Shown here: one piece after another, positions 32,300-41,869 of the stretch
How positions within the stretch are numbered: position 1 is the first letter of the stretch
Layout of the letters: every line of letters begins with the position of its first letter
DNA from: Microthrixaceae bacterium
GTDB lineage: Bacteria; Actinomycetota; Acidimicrobiia; Acidimicrobiales; Microtrichaceae
Direction: 5' to 3'
Assembly: GCA_023957975.1 (NCBI GenBank)
Contig: JAMLGM010000010.1
Coordinates: 1 to 64,000 of the forward strand
Length of the DNA stretch: 64,000 nucleotides
Program-made: the position numbers and the translations under genes
Notes under the pieces: generated by a model
Told to the model about the DNA's origin: nothing
Seen by the model: the letters and a program-made list of their open reading frames with translations, nothing else
Databases searched by the model: none

Positions 32300-35197
32300 G
32301 TGACGAACGAATGGAACTGGAACAACCAGGTCACCTTCGTGCCGGCCGACCCGCCCCGAGCCGGTTCGCTGGTGTTGTGGGATGAACGTGATACCGGCGG
32401 GCTGTTCGCCGCGTCATCCAGCGAACGGTTGGCGATCCGGCGCGGTTCGCGCATCGATGTCGAAGCTCAGCCGGTGGCGCGGGTTCCGCTCGATGCCGCC
32501 CTCGAGGCGCTGCTCGACGTCGATACCCCGATGTCTGAATCGGCTCAGACCTATCGGCGTGCGACCAGGTTCGCGCTCGAGTTGATCGAACGGGGCCGGT
32601 TCGTTCCGGCGGTGAGCACCGCCGGCTACGACGCCTGGCAGATCGACCCGTTCGACCCACTCGACTATGCGGTGCTGGCCGATCTGGCGGCATCTGCCCC
32701 GCCGCAGGCGTTCGCCCTCGCTGCAGAGATTCCACTCGACGGGTCGAACAACACGGCGGCGATGGTCGACCCGGCCTGGCTGTTGCGGGCCTACCTCGAT
32801 GCGGTGGTCGACCGGTTTGTGCGTTCCGCGGCAGCGGGCGAGGTGGCAGGGTCGCACTTGTGGGCGGCGCTCGATGCTGCGCCGGCCGAACCCGCTCGGC
32901 CATGGACGACGTGGGCCTACGGGCATCTGATCTCGTCGACCAGGCTCGGGCTACGCGTCGAGGCGCTCGACATCGTCTCCGACGGGCTCATCGAAGGAGA
33001 TGCCGCGGGCCAGGGGGCGCTCGACGACGGTCACCTGACCCGGGCCCAGCGCGAGGAACTGGCTCGCTTCAAGGTCATCCCGCAGTTGCGCAGCACGCGG
33101 GAGGGGTCGCTGGTGGTCGACATGACGAGGCTCGGTCGTCTGTCGGACCCGGTGCGCCGTCGGTTCGGGGCGGCGACCGAACTCGAGTCGCTCGTCGCGC
33201 TCGGACGAGCGGCGACGATGTGGGCTCCTCTCGAGCCGGCGACCGGAACCGAACCCGGCGAGCCCATCGAGGTCGACCTCGACGGGCTGTTGGAGTTCAT
33301 CGAGGTCGCCGAGGGCCTCGAGGCAGCCGGGATCGAGGTCCTGTGGCCCGCCAGTTTCGACGCCGATTTCACCCCGAGCCTCGTGGGCACGGCCACCGCG
33401 GCGCCGCGCGGAGCAGACGACACCGCGACGCTGGGGCTGTCGACGTTGTTGAAGTTCCACTGGAGAGTGTTCTGCGACGGCGAGCGACTCACCGACCGCG
33501 AACTCGAGGTCCTCGCGGATGCCAAACGGTCGGTCGTGTTCCTGCGCGGCCGGTGGGTTCGCACCGACCCCGCCCTGGTCGAGCGGTTGCGCACGGTTCC
33601 CGACGCCGTCGTGGGGGCCGGAGCGGTCGCCGGGGCCATGGCCGGGTCGACCGTCGACGACGACGGCGAGGTCATCGAGGTCGAATCCGACGAGTACTTC
33701 GACGAGTTGCGTGCCCGGCTCAGCGATCCGGATGCGCTGGTGGAACTGGCTGCGCCGCCCGGGCTGCGCGCGCAGCTCCGGCCCTATCAGCGGCGCGGGA
33801 TGTCGTGGATGGCGGAGTTGTGCCGCATCGGGCTGGGAGGGATCCTTGCCGACGACATGGGGCTCGGAAAGACCCTCCAGGTCATTGCGTTGCACCTGAC
33901 CCTCGCGGCCGAGGGCTGGGCGCCGACCCTGGTCATCGTGCCGACGTCGGTGTTGGGCAACTGGCGCCGTGAGTTCGAAAAGTTTGCTCCGGATACCCCG
34001 GTTCGGGTGGTCTCCGGCTCCTCTGACAGTCTCGAGGCGCCGGCCGACGGCGGTGTCGTGGTGATGAGCTACGGGGTCGCTCGCCGCAACGCCGATCGTC
34101 TGGCGCAGATGCGCTGGGGACTCGTCGTGGCCGATGAGGCGCAGCACATCAAGAACCCGCGTAGCCGCGTTGCGAGGGCGCTGCGGGAGATCCCGAGCCG
34201 CGCACGGATTGCGCTCACCGGAACTCCGGTCGAGAACCGACTCACCGAACTCTGGTCGGTGATGGACTGGGCGGCACCGGGTCTGCTCGGCTCGGCCGAG
34301 AGATTCAGAACGGCCTATGTCGTTGCGATCGAAAAGCACCGAAGCCCGCTGGCTGCCGAGCGCCTCCGGGAGCGGATCGCACCGTTCATGTTGCGTCGGC
34401 TCAAGACCGATCCGGGGGTTGCCGACGATCTGCCCCCGCGAATCCATTCAGACGTCACGGTGACGCTCAGCGCCGAACAGCTGTCGTTGTACGAGGCCCT
34501 CGTGCGCGAATCGCTCGCCGAAATCGCACGCGCCGAAGGGCCGAAGCGATCGAGCATGGTGTTTCGACTGCTCACCGCGCTCAAGCAGATCGCCAATCAT
34601 CCGGCCCACTACCTTCACGAAGCCGATGGGGTGCTCGCCGGCCGGTCCGCCAAACTCGAGGCGGCCTGCGACCTGGTGACCGATGCCGTCGACAACGACC
34701 GCCAGGTACTGGTGTTTTCCCAGTACGTCGAGATGTGTTCGCTGCTCCAGCGGAGGTTCGCCGAACAACACGTTCATTCCGAGGTGCTGCACGGTGGGTT
34801 GCCGGCTGCGGCGCGCGACGCGCTCGTCGCCAGATTCCAGGCGGGCGAGCTCGGCGTGCTCATCATCTCGCTGAAAGCGGGCGGCACCGGGCTCAACCTG
34901 ACCGCGGCATCGCAGGTCATCCACTTCGACCGTTGGTGGAACCCCGCCGTCGAAGATCAGGCCACCGACCGGGCCTGGCGAATCGGCCAACGAGAAACGG
35001 TCATCGTTCATCGCCTCATTGCCGCGGGCACGATCGACGAGCGAATCGCGGAGATGATCGAACGGAAGCGTGATCTCGCAACCTCGATCGTCGGAGCGAG
35101 CGAAGAGGCGTGGATCACCGAACTCGACGACGACGCGCTGGGTGAACTCGTCGAGTTGCGATCCGAATCCCGCGAATCGATGGAGGTGCTTCGATGA
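32300..35197 (+). CDS. SNF2/SWI2-family helicase (HelZ-like)
   Basis: The 965-residue protein has a ~450-residue N-terminal SNF2-associated region and then the SF2 ATPase. Motif I is 'GILADDMGLGKTLQVIALHL' near residue 520, motif II 'VVADEAQHIKNPRS', motif III 'LTGTPVENRLTELWSVMDW'. The C-terminal lobe holds 'VLVFSQYVEM' and 'SLKAGGTGLNLTAASQVIHFDRWWNPAVEDQATDRAWRIGQ'. Bacterial members translocate on DNA. It begins with GTG 32300 behind two LexA-type boxes and overlaps the SWIM gene by 4 bp, so the two act together, probably in DNA-damage response. Confidence 0.92.
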   Translation: MTNEWNWNNQVTFVPADPPRAGSLVLWDERDTGGLFAASSSERLAIRRGSRIDVEAQPVARVPLDAALEALLDVDTPMSESAQTYRRATRFALELIERGRFVPAVSTAGYDAWQIDPFDPLDYAVLADLAASAPPQAFALAAEIPLDGSNNTAAMVDPAWLLRAYLDAVVDRFVRSAAAGEVAGSHLWAALDAAPAEPARPWTTWAYGHLISSTRLGLRVEALDIVSDGLIEGDAAGQGALDDGHLTRAQREELARFKVIPQLRSTREGSLVVDMTRLGRLSDPVRRRFGAATELESLVALGRAATMWAPLEPATGTEPGEPIEVDLDGLLEFIEVAEGLEAAGIEVLWPASFDADFTPSLVGTATAAPRGADDTATLGLSTLLKFHWRVFCDGERLTDRELEVLADAKRSVVFLRGRWVRTDPALVERLRTVPDAVVGAGAVAGAMAGSTVDDDGEVIEVESDEYFDELRARLSDPDALVELAAPPGLRAQLRPYQRRGMSWMAELCRIGLGGILADDMGLGKTLQVIALHLTLAAEGWAPTLVIVPTSVLGNWRREFEKFAPDTPVRVVSGSSDSLEAPADGGVVVMSYGVARRNADRLAQMRWGLVVADEAQHIKNPRSRVARALREIPSRARIALTGTPVENRLTELWSVMDWAAPGLLGSAERFRTAYVVAIEKHRSPLAAERLRERIAPFMLRRLKTDPGVADDLPPRIHSDVTVTLSAEQLSLYEALVRESLAEIARAEGPKRSSMVFRLLTALKQIANHPAHYLHEADGVLAGRSAKLEAACDLVTDAVDNDRQVLVFSQYVEMCSLLQRRFAEQHVHSEVLHGGLPAAARDALVARFQAGELGVLIISLKAGGTGLNLTAASQVIHFDRWWNPAVEDQATDRAWRIGQRETVIVHRLIAAGTIDERIAEMIERKRDLATSIVGASEEAWITELDDDALGELVELRSESRESMEVLR

Positions 35198-36552
35198 GTG
35201 CCGAGACGACCGGTATCGGCAGCCGTTGGATGGAGCGGCTCGTTGCGGAGGGTCTGGCGACGAGCGGCGACGTGAGTCGCGGTCGTGGGATGAACACCCG
35301 TGGTGCGCTCCACGAGGTGTCGGTCGAACCCGGTCTGGTGAGCGCGTCGGTCGCCGGCCGGGGCAGCGAACCTCGGCGTGCCAGCGTCGGTTTCGCCCGG
35401 GTGGCGAACGAGGACTGGACGGCCGTCGCGGCGGTGGTGAGAAGCGACGCCCGCTGGCAGGTCGCGGTGGTCGAGGGCCGCCTGCCCGACGACCTGTTGG
35501 AGGCGGCCGCGGAGGCCGGGGTGACCATGTGGCTCGACTCGGCGACGACCTCGGTCGACTGCAGCTGCGAACGCGGCGGCACGCTGTGCACCCACGCGTT
35601 GGCGCTGTGTGATCACATTGCGACGATGCTCGACGACGATCCGCTGCTCGTGGTCACGCTGCGAAACGGCGACCGCGGGGCATTTGTCGAGGGAGCCGTC
35701 GGGGTGACGGGTGCCGGCAGGGGTGGAGTTGGCGGGGGCGGAGCTTCTGTGGTGCTCGCATCAGCGAACGCTGAGTCGACCGATGCCGCCACGTCGGGCG
35801 GTGGCGCTCTCGTTGTCACCCCCCGAGGCGCTGGCGTTGACGTCGTCGGCGGCGTTGTCGGATCCGGCGGGTTCCGAAGCGGGGTGGTGAGCCCCATCCT
35901 CACCCGCGGCGATGCGGAATTCGTCGACGCGGCACCTGCGTGGCGGCGCAGCCCATCGGTCTCGAACTGGGAGCCGTCGACGCGGCGGCTGGTAGGCCGG
36001 CCACGCCTCGCTGCAACTCCGCCGCCGGCCGAACTCGGCGTGAGCCAGCGCGGCATCGACGCGCTGGCGGCCGATGCGGTCGCTCGTGCGAGCGCTGCGC
36101 TGGCGGCGATCGACGGGGCGACGGCGGCCGAGGCTCGCACGGCGGCAGGTCTTGGCCTCGACCGCGACCTCGACATGATCCGGCTCGTCGTCGCCGGACG
36201 CATCCCGGCCGACCACGCCGCGTCGCGTCTCGATGTCGCTCCGGAACTGTTGGCGGCGATCGTCGCCCACTGGCCGAGCGTCGGCCCCGACGCATTCGAC
36301 CTCTTGGCGCGCCCCCGACGGTTGAGCGAGTTGGAGGTCGAGCAGCTCGGTCGTGTCGTCGACGGCCGGTTGCGGACCCGTTCGACGGGGGTGCTGCTCG
36401 ACGACGGGCGCCAGATCCGACGGGCGCCGAGCGGACGGTGGGCGATCGTGGCCACCCGCCGTAGCGGCCGTCAGGTCATCGAGGCGATCGGCGAGGATCT
36501 CGTCGAACTGCTCGACGGCGCCGAGGTCGACCTTCGCGATCCCGATCGATGA
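35194..36552 (+). CDS. SWIM zinc-finger protein partnered with the SNF2 helicase
   Basis: The 452-residue protein has a SWIM zinc motif 'CSCERGGTLCTHALAL' (CxC-x6-CxH) near residues 123-138. A Gly/Ala/Ser-rich linker follows, then a helical C-terminus with 'LDMIRLVVAGRIPADHAASRLDVAPELLAAIVAHWP'. SWIM domains bind DNA or proteins and are known partners of bacterial SNF2 ATPases. It is translationally coupled (ATGA) and shares the SOS-type promoter. Confidence 0.87.
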   Translation: MSAETTGIGSRWMERLVAEGLATSGDVSRGRGMNTRGALHEVSVEPGLVSASVAGRGSEPRRASVGFARVANEDWTAVAAVVRSDARWQVAVVEGRLPDDLLEAAAEAGVTMWLDSATTSVDCSCERGGTLCTHALALCDHIATMLDDDPLLVVTLRNGDRGAFVEGAVGVTGAGRGGVGGGGASVVLASANAESTDAATSGGGALVVTPRGAGVDVVGGVVGSGGFRSGVVSPILTRGDAEFVDAAPAWRRSPSVSNWEPSTRRLVGRPRLAATPPPAELGVSQRGIDALAADAVARASAALAAIDGATAAEARTAAGLGLDRDLDMIRLVVAGRIPADHAASRLDVAPELLAAIVAHWPSVGPDAFDLLARPRRLSELEVEQLGRVVDGRLRTRSTGVLLDDGRQIRRAPSGRWAIVATRRSGRQVIEAIGEDLVELLDGAEVDLRDPDR

Positions 36553-36559
36553 GAGCGGC

Positions 36560-37579
36560 TCAGCGCAGGTGTCGGCCGCACTGAGGCCAGGGACGCCAAC
36601 CCCTCGACGCATACAGCAAGCGCGCTCGACGGTCTTGTTCGGCCGGCGATGCTGCCGCCGGATCGCCGGGAGGTCCGAGGGTCGCCCAGGTCTGGTAGTC
36701 GAACTGGTAGGCGCCACGGTACTTTCCCGATGCGGACACGGCCTGGTAGTTGCCGGTCGCTTCACAATGGCGCAGGCGTTCCCACTGCTCCTCGGTCGGT
36801 CCGCCGGCCGGAGCGGGAGCGCCCTGGACGGCACCGTCGCCGGGTCTATCGCTGCTCGAGGCGCCAGCGCCGGTGTCGGCGTCGGCATTGGTGTTGGGTT
36901 GGGCGTGGGTCGGCGCCTGGGTCGCTCGGGTTTTGAGCGTCTTGGCGGCCGCCGCCTGGCGTTGGGCCTCGGCGTGAAGCCGTTCGGCCTCGGCCTCCAT
37001 CGCTCGTGCGGCAAGGAGGGCGTTGTCGGCCGACTGGCGGTCTGCTGCGAGTTGGTCGATCCCGTCCGCGAGTTCGACGAGCGCCGGCTCGACCTGAGCT
37101 TTGAGCCGTTCGTAGTGACGCACCGCCTCGTCAAATTGGCTGGCCGTACTCGAGGCGAACGTGAGGCGGGCGGATCGCTCCATCGGGTCGGATTGTTCTG
37201 CCAGCAACTGCGCGAGGCCGTGGCGGTCCGAGGTGTAGGCATCGACGGTCCAGCGGCGCATTTCCCGGCGGGCGGCCGCAATCTGTTCGACGAGCGAGGC
37301 CTCGCTGAGGTTCAGCCCTTCGAGTCGATGCTGCGCGGCGGTCTGCATGCGAGCGACCGCATCGACCTGGGCCTCGGCTGCCACGACGGCGGCTTGGGCG
37401 TCGCTGAGCGAAGGCAATGGCGCGGTGCTCTGGGCTGCCGCCTCGGGGAGGGTCATCGGCACCGGGAACTCGCCGGCGCCGGGGAGGTTGAGCCCGCCGG
37501 TGACGCCGAGGGAACCGGCGACGGCGAGCGAGAGCGCAGCGATCCACCGCTTCGAGCGCGTCACCATGGTGCTGGGCAT
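36560..37579 (-). CDS. rpf: Resuscitation-promoting-factor-type transglycosylase
   Basis: The 339-residue protein has an N-terminal signal/anchor ('WIAALSLAVAGSLGVTGGL'), a long coiled-coil region rich in Ala/Glu/Gln (residues ~55-220), a Pro/Thr/Asn linker and a C-terminal Rpf domain. That domain reads 'EEQWERLRHCEATGNYQAVSASGKYRGAYQFDYQTWATLG...WPQCG', with the catalytic Glu after the Cys. Such enzymes cleave peptidoglycan during regrowth and division. ATG 37579; an internal ATG four codons later is possible. Confidence 0.88.
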   Translation of the reverse strand: MPSTMVTRSKRWIAALSLAVAGSLGVTGGLNLPGAGEFPVPMTLPEAAAQSTAPLPSLSDAQAAVVAAEAQVDAVARMQTAAQHRLEGLNLSEASLVEQIAAARREMRRWTVDAYTSDRHGLAQLLAEQSDPMERSARLTFASSTASQFDEAVRHYERLKAQVEPALVELADGIDQLAADRQSADNALLAARAMEAEAERLHAEAQRQAAAAKTLKTRATQAPTHAQPNTNADADTGAGASSSDRPGDGAVQGAPAPAGGPTEEQWERLRHCEATGNYQAVSASGKYRGAYQFDYQTWATLGPPGDPAAASPAEQDRRARLLYASRGWRPWPQCGRHLR

Positions 37580-37799
37580 GTGTCACCGATCGGCATGGTT
37601 TCGACAGACATTGAAGCGATCACCTGATACTCGGGCGTAGCGAACGGGAACCCGAACAGCGAGACATTCGCGCGCCGAGGGTGACGATGAGAAATCGATG
37701 GGAGTGATCGGCGGTGAACGGGGCCGGTCAAGGCCGCCTCGCGCAAATGAGCCGAACGGCCCAACCGCAACGGAGAATTTCGCTCCTACCGTGGCCCGA
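37580..37799 (+). other. Divergent leader region, possible structured RNA
   Basis: These 220 bp separate rpf (-) from the solute-binding protein gene (+). Read on the plus strand it contains CGAACGGGAACCCGAACA, GAGGGTGACGATG and CCGAACGGCCCAACCGC. These weakly recall segments of the ydaO (c-di-AMP) riboswitch, but the conserved AGCTAAC block is missing. I cannot assign it. Confidence 0.2.
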
Positions 37800-39440
37800 A
37801 TGATGTGCACGAAACGACTCGTCGTCGTCATTTCCGCGCTGGCGCTGTCGGCCTCGGCCTGTTCGAGCGCGACAGCGGATGAAGGTCCCGACCAGCGGCC
37901 GGCCGGTGCCTCGAACACCACGTCGCTGGAACAGGCAGCGGGAATCGGTCCCGCCGGGTCCGGGCCGGCTCCGGCGACGGTCACCCTGGGGCTGCTGCTC
38001 GACGTCGATTCATTCGACCCGCTCGGATCGCTCGGAGACTCTGGCGCACTTCAGGCATTCCGGTTCGTCTACGACACGATGGTGAGGGTGGACCGCGACG
38101 GAAAGGTGGTTCCCGGAATCGCCGAGTCGTGGACCACCGAGGGGACCTCGACCACCTTCCAGATCCGCTCGGGGCTGACGTGCTCCGATGGAACGGCGCT
38201 CGATGCCGCTGCGGTCGGTGCGTCCATTCGAACCCTCGGTACCGAGGGCGGAATGGGTGGAGCAGGGGTGTTCGGCCCCGGCGGACTCAAGGAGGTCCGT
38301 GTCGACGAGGGGGCGAACACCGTGACGATCGAGACCGGTGCCTTGTACAACGAAATGCTCCCGGCGATGACCAGCAGCAGCCATATCGTGTGCCCAGCAG
38401 GTTTGGTCGATCGGGAGGCCCTGCGGCGCACCCCGCAAGGTTCGGGCCCCTACGAACTGATCAGTTCGCAGCCCGGCACCTACCTGTTGAAGCGCCGCGA
38501 TGCCTACACCAATCTGCCCGCCGGAACCGCCATCACCGACCTGCCTCAGACCGTGACGCTGTCGGTGATCGGCGATGACGCGACGGCGGCGGACCTGCTC
38601 GCTCAGAACCGCGTGCAGATCATCGCGACGCAGTCGTCGATCTCGAGCTTCCTGGCGAGCGACCCGACCCTGGTCGCCGTCCCAGCAGCAGGATGGGGGA
38701 CCAATGCGGTGACCTTCATGCAGCGTGAGCAGTCGGCCACCGCGGACCCGCAGCTGCGGCGAGGGATGGCCATGTTGCTCGACAGCGTCGAGGGGTCGGC
38801 CGCCGAGACGGGAGGCACCGGCATCAGCCGCCGGACGATGTTCACCCCCAACCTTGCGTGCTACAGCGAGGACCTGGCCAAGGCCGCACCGGCCTATGAC
38901 CCGGCTGCGGCGGCCGCGCTGCTCGATTCGGCGGGCTACGTCGTCGGCGCCGACGGGTTTCGGACGCGCCCGGACGGGACCCCGCTCGTCATCCGAGTCG
39001 TCGGAAACAACTTCCAGGGGATGGCCCCGCAGTACATCGCCGACGCGCTCGAAGCGGGCGGCTTCCATGTCGATCTGTTCGTGGGCACCTACGACGAATC
39101 GATCGCCAAGCTGCTGAGCGACAACTTCGACGTCGGCATGTACCCGTACGTCTCCTCGGACCCCTCCCTGAGTTCGTGGCCGAACCAGATCGGCACCTCC
39201 GCCGTCGCGAATTTCTCGCGGATCAGCAACCTGGAATTCGACGCGTATGCGGCGGCGGCGCTGGCTGCAGACGTTGACTCAGAGCAGCGATGCTCCTCGT
39301 GGCACGAAGCCGAGCGCGCTGCGCTGTCGGCGGCCGATATCGTGCCGTTCTCGCAGCCGGTGAAGCACTGGTTCGGCAACGGCGTGACCTTCGACGCCAC
39401 CTACTTCACCGTCGATCCCTTCTCGATCCGAACGGCGTAG
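37800..39440 (+). CDS. Family 5 extracellular solute-binding lipoprotein (ABC peptide type)
   Basis: The 546-residue lipoprotein has signal 'LVVVISALALSASAC' (Cys near 20) and the SBP family 5 fold. The mature protein opens 'LGLLLDVDSFDPLGSLGDSGALQAFRFVYDTMVRVDRDGKVVPGIAESWTTEGTSTTFQIRSGLTCSDG', typical of Opp/Dpp-type receptors. It continues with 'GSGPYELIS' and 'GYVVGADGFRTRPDGTPLVIRV'. No permease or ATPase gene lies next to it, so it is an orphan receptor. Two consecutive ATGs (37800, 37803). Confidence 0.88.
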   Translation: MMCTKRLVVVISALALSASACSSATADEGPDQRPAGASNTTSLEQAAGIGPAGSGPAPATVTLGLLLDVDSFDPLGSLGDSGALQAFRFVYDTMVRVDRDGKVVPGIAESWTTEGTSTTFQIRSGLTCSDGTALDAAAVGASIRTLGTEGGMGGAGVFGPGGLKEVRVDEGANTVTIETGALYNEMLPAMTSSSHIVCPAGLVDREALRRTPQGSGPYELISSQPGTYLLKRRDAYTNLPAGTAITDLPQTVTLSVIGDDATAADLLAQNRVQIIATQSSISSFLASDPTLVAVPAAGWGTNAVTFMQREQSATADPQLRRGMAMLLDSVEGSAAETGGTGISRRTMFTPNLACYSEDLAKAAPAYDPAAAAALLDSAGYVVGADGFRTRPDGTPLVIRVVGNNFQGMAPQYIADALEAGGFHVDLFVGTYDESIAKLLSDNFDVGMYPYVSSDPSLSSWPNQIGTSAVANFSRISNLEFDAYAAAALAADVDSEQRCSSWHEAERAALSAADIVPFSQPVKHWFGNGVTFDATYFTVDPFSIRTA

Positions 39441-39511
39441 ATCACGGCGGTCGGCCGCCCGTCACAGGCCATGGCACCCGCGGCGGGCGTCGGGTTTGGG
39501 AGGATGTTCGG

Positions 39512-40615
39512 GTGACGTCGGTGAACCCCAAGAGTCGAACGTGGGTGAAGGGGTCGCCTCGGCGCCCGAACAAGACCCAGATCGTTGCACTGACGGTGGT
39601 GTCGCTGTTGTGTCTGGGGCCGGTGGTCGCCCTCATCGTCGCGATGAATCGGCCGTCGAACCCGCTGCATCTGTTGTCCGAGGAGACCGAGATTCCGAAC
39701 GACGGAGCGCGGGTGCGGGTCACGGTGGTGTCGATCGCCCCGACGTCGGGCATCGCTCGGGTGCAGATGTCGATCCTGCCGTCGATCGGACTTCTCGACG
39801 GCAGCGGTCTCAAAGACCCGTTGTTGCTGAGGGTCAACGACGCCCGAGGCGACAACACGGTCACCTTCGCCGAGGGTGAAGCGGTGCGCGCGGTCGACGT
39901 GTCGGTCGACTTGAGCGGCAATTCGGTGGAGCGGTACCCCTTCGACGAGTACGAGTTCGGGTTGTTCTTCCGTCTGGAGTTGGTGGTGAGCAACACCGAG
40001 CAGTCCGCGGATGGCAGTGTGATCGTGACCGGCACCACCAAGACCGAATCGGTTCCGATCACCGTCGAACTCGCGGCCGAGGTGAGCGACTTCAACGTCG
40101 ACGTCAACGAACTCGACCAGGATCTCGCGGTGCCCAACGAGGCGGTGGGCGTTGCGTACCTCGTGCATCGGCCGTTGACGACGACGGTGTGGGCGATCGG
40201 GGTCATGGCCCTCATGTGGGGTTTGGCGATCGTCGGCGTGATGATCGTGTGGGCGATTCTCATCTGGCGAATCGACCTGCCGTTCTGGGCGATGGGCTAC
40301 TTCGTCGGCGTGTTGTTCGCGTTGCCGCCGCTTCGCGATTCCCTACCGGGGTCGCCCCCGCCGGGGACCCTGCTGGACTTCGTCGCGTTCTATTGGGCGG
40401 TGGGGATCACCGGAATCACCCTCATCACCACCGTCGGAGTCTGGCTGCAACGGGCCAAGCCGGAGGTGGTGGCCCCGCCGGCCGTCAAGAAGCTCGATGC
40501 CAAATCGAACAAGGGCAGCGCCGGCGACGGCCGCGAGGATCTCACGACCAAGGAACACGCGGCGATCACCGACGCCCGGCCGCCCGAGCCTCGGCCCGAT
40601 GGCGGAGGGGTGTAG
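39512..40615 (+). CDS. DUF4436 membrane protein
   Basis: The 367-residue protein has an N-terminal transmembrane helix ('QIVALTVVSLLCLGPVVALIVAM'), an extracytoplasmic beta-rich domain including 'VDVSVDLSGNSVERYPFDEYEFGLFFRLEL', and three C-terminal helices around residues 230-320. This is the DUF4436 layout, common in actinobacteria and of unknown role. GTG 39512 has GGGAGG 8 nt upstream. A basic/acidic cytoplasmic tail ends the protein. Confidence 0.8.
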   Translation: MTSVNPKSRTWVKGSPRRPNKTQIVALTVVSLLCLGPVVALIVAMNRPSNPLHLLSEETEIPNDGARVRVTVVSIAPTSGIARVQMSILPSIGLLDGSGLKDPLLLRVNDARGDNTVTFAEGEAVRAVDVSVDLSGNSVERYPFDEYEFGLFFRLELVVSNTEQSADGSVIVTGTTKTESVPITVELAAEVSDFNVDVNELDQDLAVPNEAVGVAYLVHRPLTTTVWAIGVMALMWGLAIVGVMIVWAILIWRIDLPFWAMGYFVGVLFALPPLRDSLPGSPPPGTLLDFVAFYWAVGITGITLITTVGVWLQRAKPEVVAPPAVKKLDAKSNKGSAGDGREDLTTKEHAAITDARPPEPRPDGGGV

Positions 40616-40616
40616 C

Positions 40617-41759
40617 TCAGGTCGTGGGACCCGGCGCAGGCACGGCGCGTCGCGCGTGTTGCCCGTAGGCCCAGCCCGGTCCGCGGTACGCATAACTCAG
40701 GCGCTCGCTCCATCTACGGGATTGAGCGATGTCTCTCATGATGTCGGCGTATTCGCGAAACGCGATCGCCGGCAGTGAGAAGGTATTGAGGTTCTTCGTG
40801 AGGCCGTAGGTCGGGCGCTCCTCCTCCTTGCGGAAGGTGCCGAACAAGCGATCCCAGACGATGAAGATCCCGCCGTGGTTCCGGTCGATGTAGTTCGGGT
40901 TCACGCCATGGTGGACCCGGTGATACGAGGGCGTGTTCATCGGCCCTTCGAACGGACCCATAGTGTCGATCGCCTCGGTGTGAACCCAGTACTGGTAGAC
41001 GAGGTTGATCGATCGGGACAGTTCGATCAGCCGTGGTCGCACCCCGAGGTAGGCGAGCAGTCCGTTCGGCACGAAGATGCCGACGATGTCGAGCACGGGC
41101 TGGCGCAGCGCAACCGACAGGTTGTAGCGCTCGGAGCTGTGATGCACGACGTGGATCGCCCAGAGGAAGCGGGTTTCGTGCTGGAGTCGATGGTTCCAGT
41201 AGTAGATGAAATCCCACCCCACGATGGCGAGGGTCCAGGCGGCGATCCCCGTGCCGAGGTCGCCGCGACGCCTGGCCCACAGCCGCTGTGGTGAGGTCCG
41301 TTCGGTCCAAGTTGCGGACGCGACGACCGTCGCGATCCCGATCGCCGCGGCGGCCGCGGTTCCACCGACCCGTTCGACAGTGTCGCGTTCGGTGGCGTCG
41401 CGTTCGGTGGGTGTGGTCGGTCGGTCGCTGTCGGGGGCAGCGGCGACTCGTCGGGAGCGGCGGCGACGGGTCGATACTGCGTCTGCGACGGTGGCAATCG
41501 CCGCCCCGGCCGCGGCCAGGGTCAGCAGCGGTTTGGCGGCCTTGCCTCGGCCGACCTCGAGGTGCGGTCGAACCTGGGAGTAGGCGAGGGGCACCACGAC
41601 CGAGCCGACGGCGAGCGCGAGGTTCGCCCGGGTGTCGCGACGCTCGAATCTGGCGGCGTCGAGGGTGTGGTCGTCGGGGCGGCGTTGGAGCCAACGGTTC
41701 TCGAGCCACATCGTGGCGAAGAACCACGGCGTGGCGGCGACGGTCGGATCGATACTCAT
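40617..41759 (-). CDS. Sterol desaturase/fatty acid hydroxylase family protein (long form)
   Basis: The 380-residue membrane protein has the histidine boxes of the diiron fatty acid hydroxylase superfamily: 'WNHRLQHE', 'HVVHHSSERYN', and 'YHRVHHGVNPNYIDRNHGG' with 'DRLFGTF' afterwards. An N-terminal extension (~130 residues) with a polar linker is unusual. Substrate unknown. Its stop is adjacent to that of the DUF4436 gene (convergent). Confidence 0.87.
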   Translation of the reverse strand: MSIDPTVAATPWFFATMWLENRWLQRRPDDHTLDAARFERRDTRANLALAVGSVVVPLAYSQVRPHLEVGRGKAAKPLLTLAAAGAAIATVADAVSTRRRRSRRVAAAPDSDRPTTPTERDATERDTVERVGGTAAAAAIGIATVVASATWTERTSPQRLWARRRGDLGTGIAAWTLAIVGWDFIYYWNHRLQHETRFLWAIHVVHHSSERYNLSVALRQPVLDIVGIFVPNGLLAYLGVRPRLIELSRSINLVYQYWVHTEAIDTMGPFEGPMNTPSYHRVHHGVNPNYIDRNHGGIFIVWDRLFGTFRKEEERPTYGLTKNLNTFSLPAIAFREYADIMRDIAQSRRWSERLSYAYRGPGWAYGQHARRAVPAPGPTT

Positions 41760-41795
41760 CGGACACCCTCCGGCACTGCCTGTTTTCCGGCACTG

Positions 41796-41851
41796 CCTGT
41801 TCTCCGATAACCAGTGGTCGTGATCACGACCACTGGTTATCGGAGAACAGG
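41796..41851. repeat. 56-bp perfect palindrome, copy 1
   Basis: The sequence is self-complementary over all 56 bases, starts CCTGTTCTCCGATAACC and is centred on TGATCA. An identical copy is at 47463-47518. Here it lies in a divergent intergenic region 18 bp before an ATG. A partial tandem of its flank (CCGGCACTGCCTGTT) is at 41770-41800. Confidence 0.97.
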
Positions 41852-41869
41852 CCTCGGTAGCATCAGGCT

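Noticed and set aside
37580-37660. TPP riboswitch suggested by ACCTGAT...GGCGTAG
   Set aside because: The upstream CTGAGA block and correct spacing are missing, and the downstream gene is not a thiamine gene.
41796-41851. 56-bp palindrome as an intrinsic terminator
   Set aside because: It lies between divergent gene starts and has no T tract on either side.
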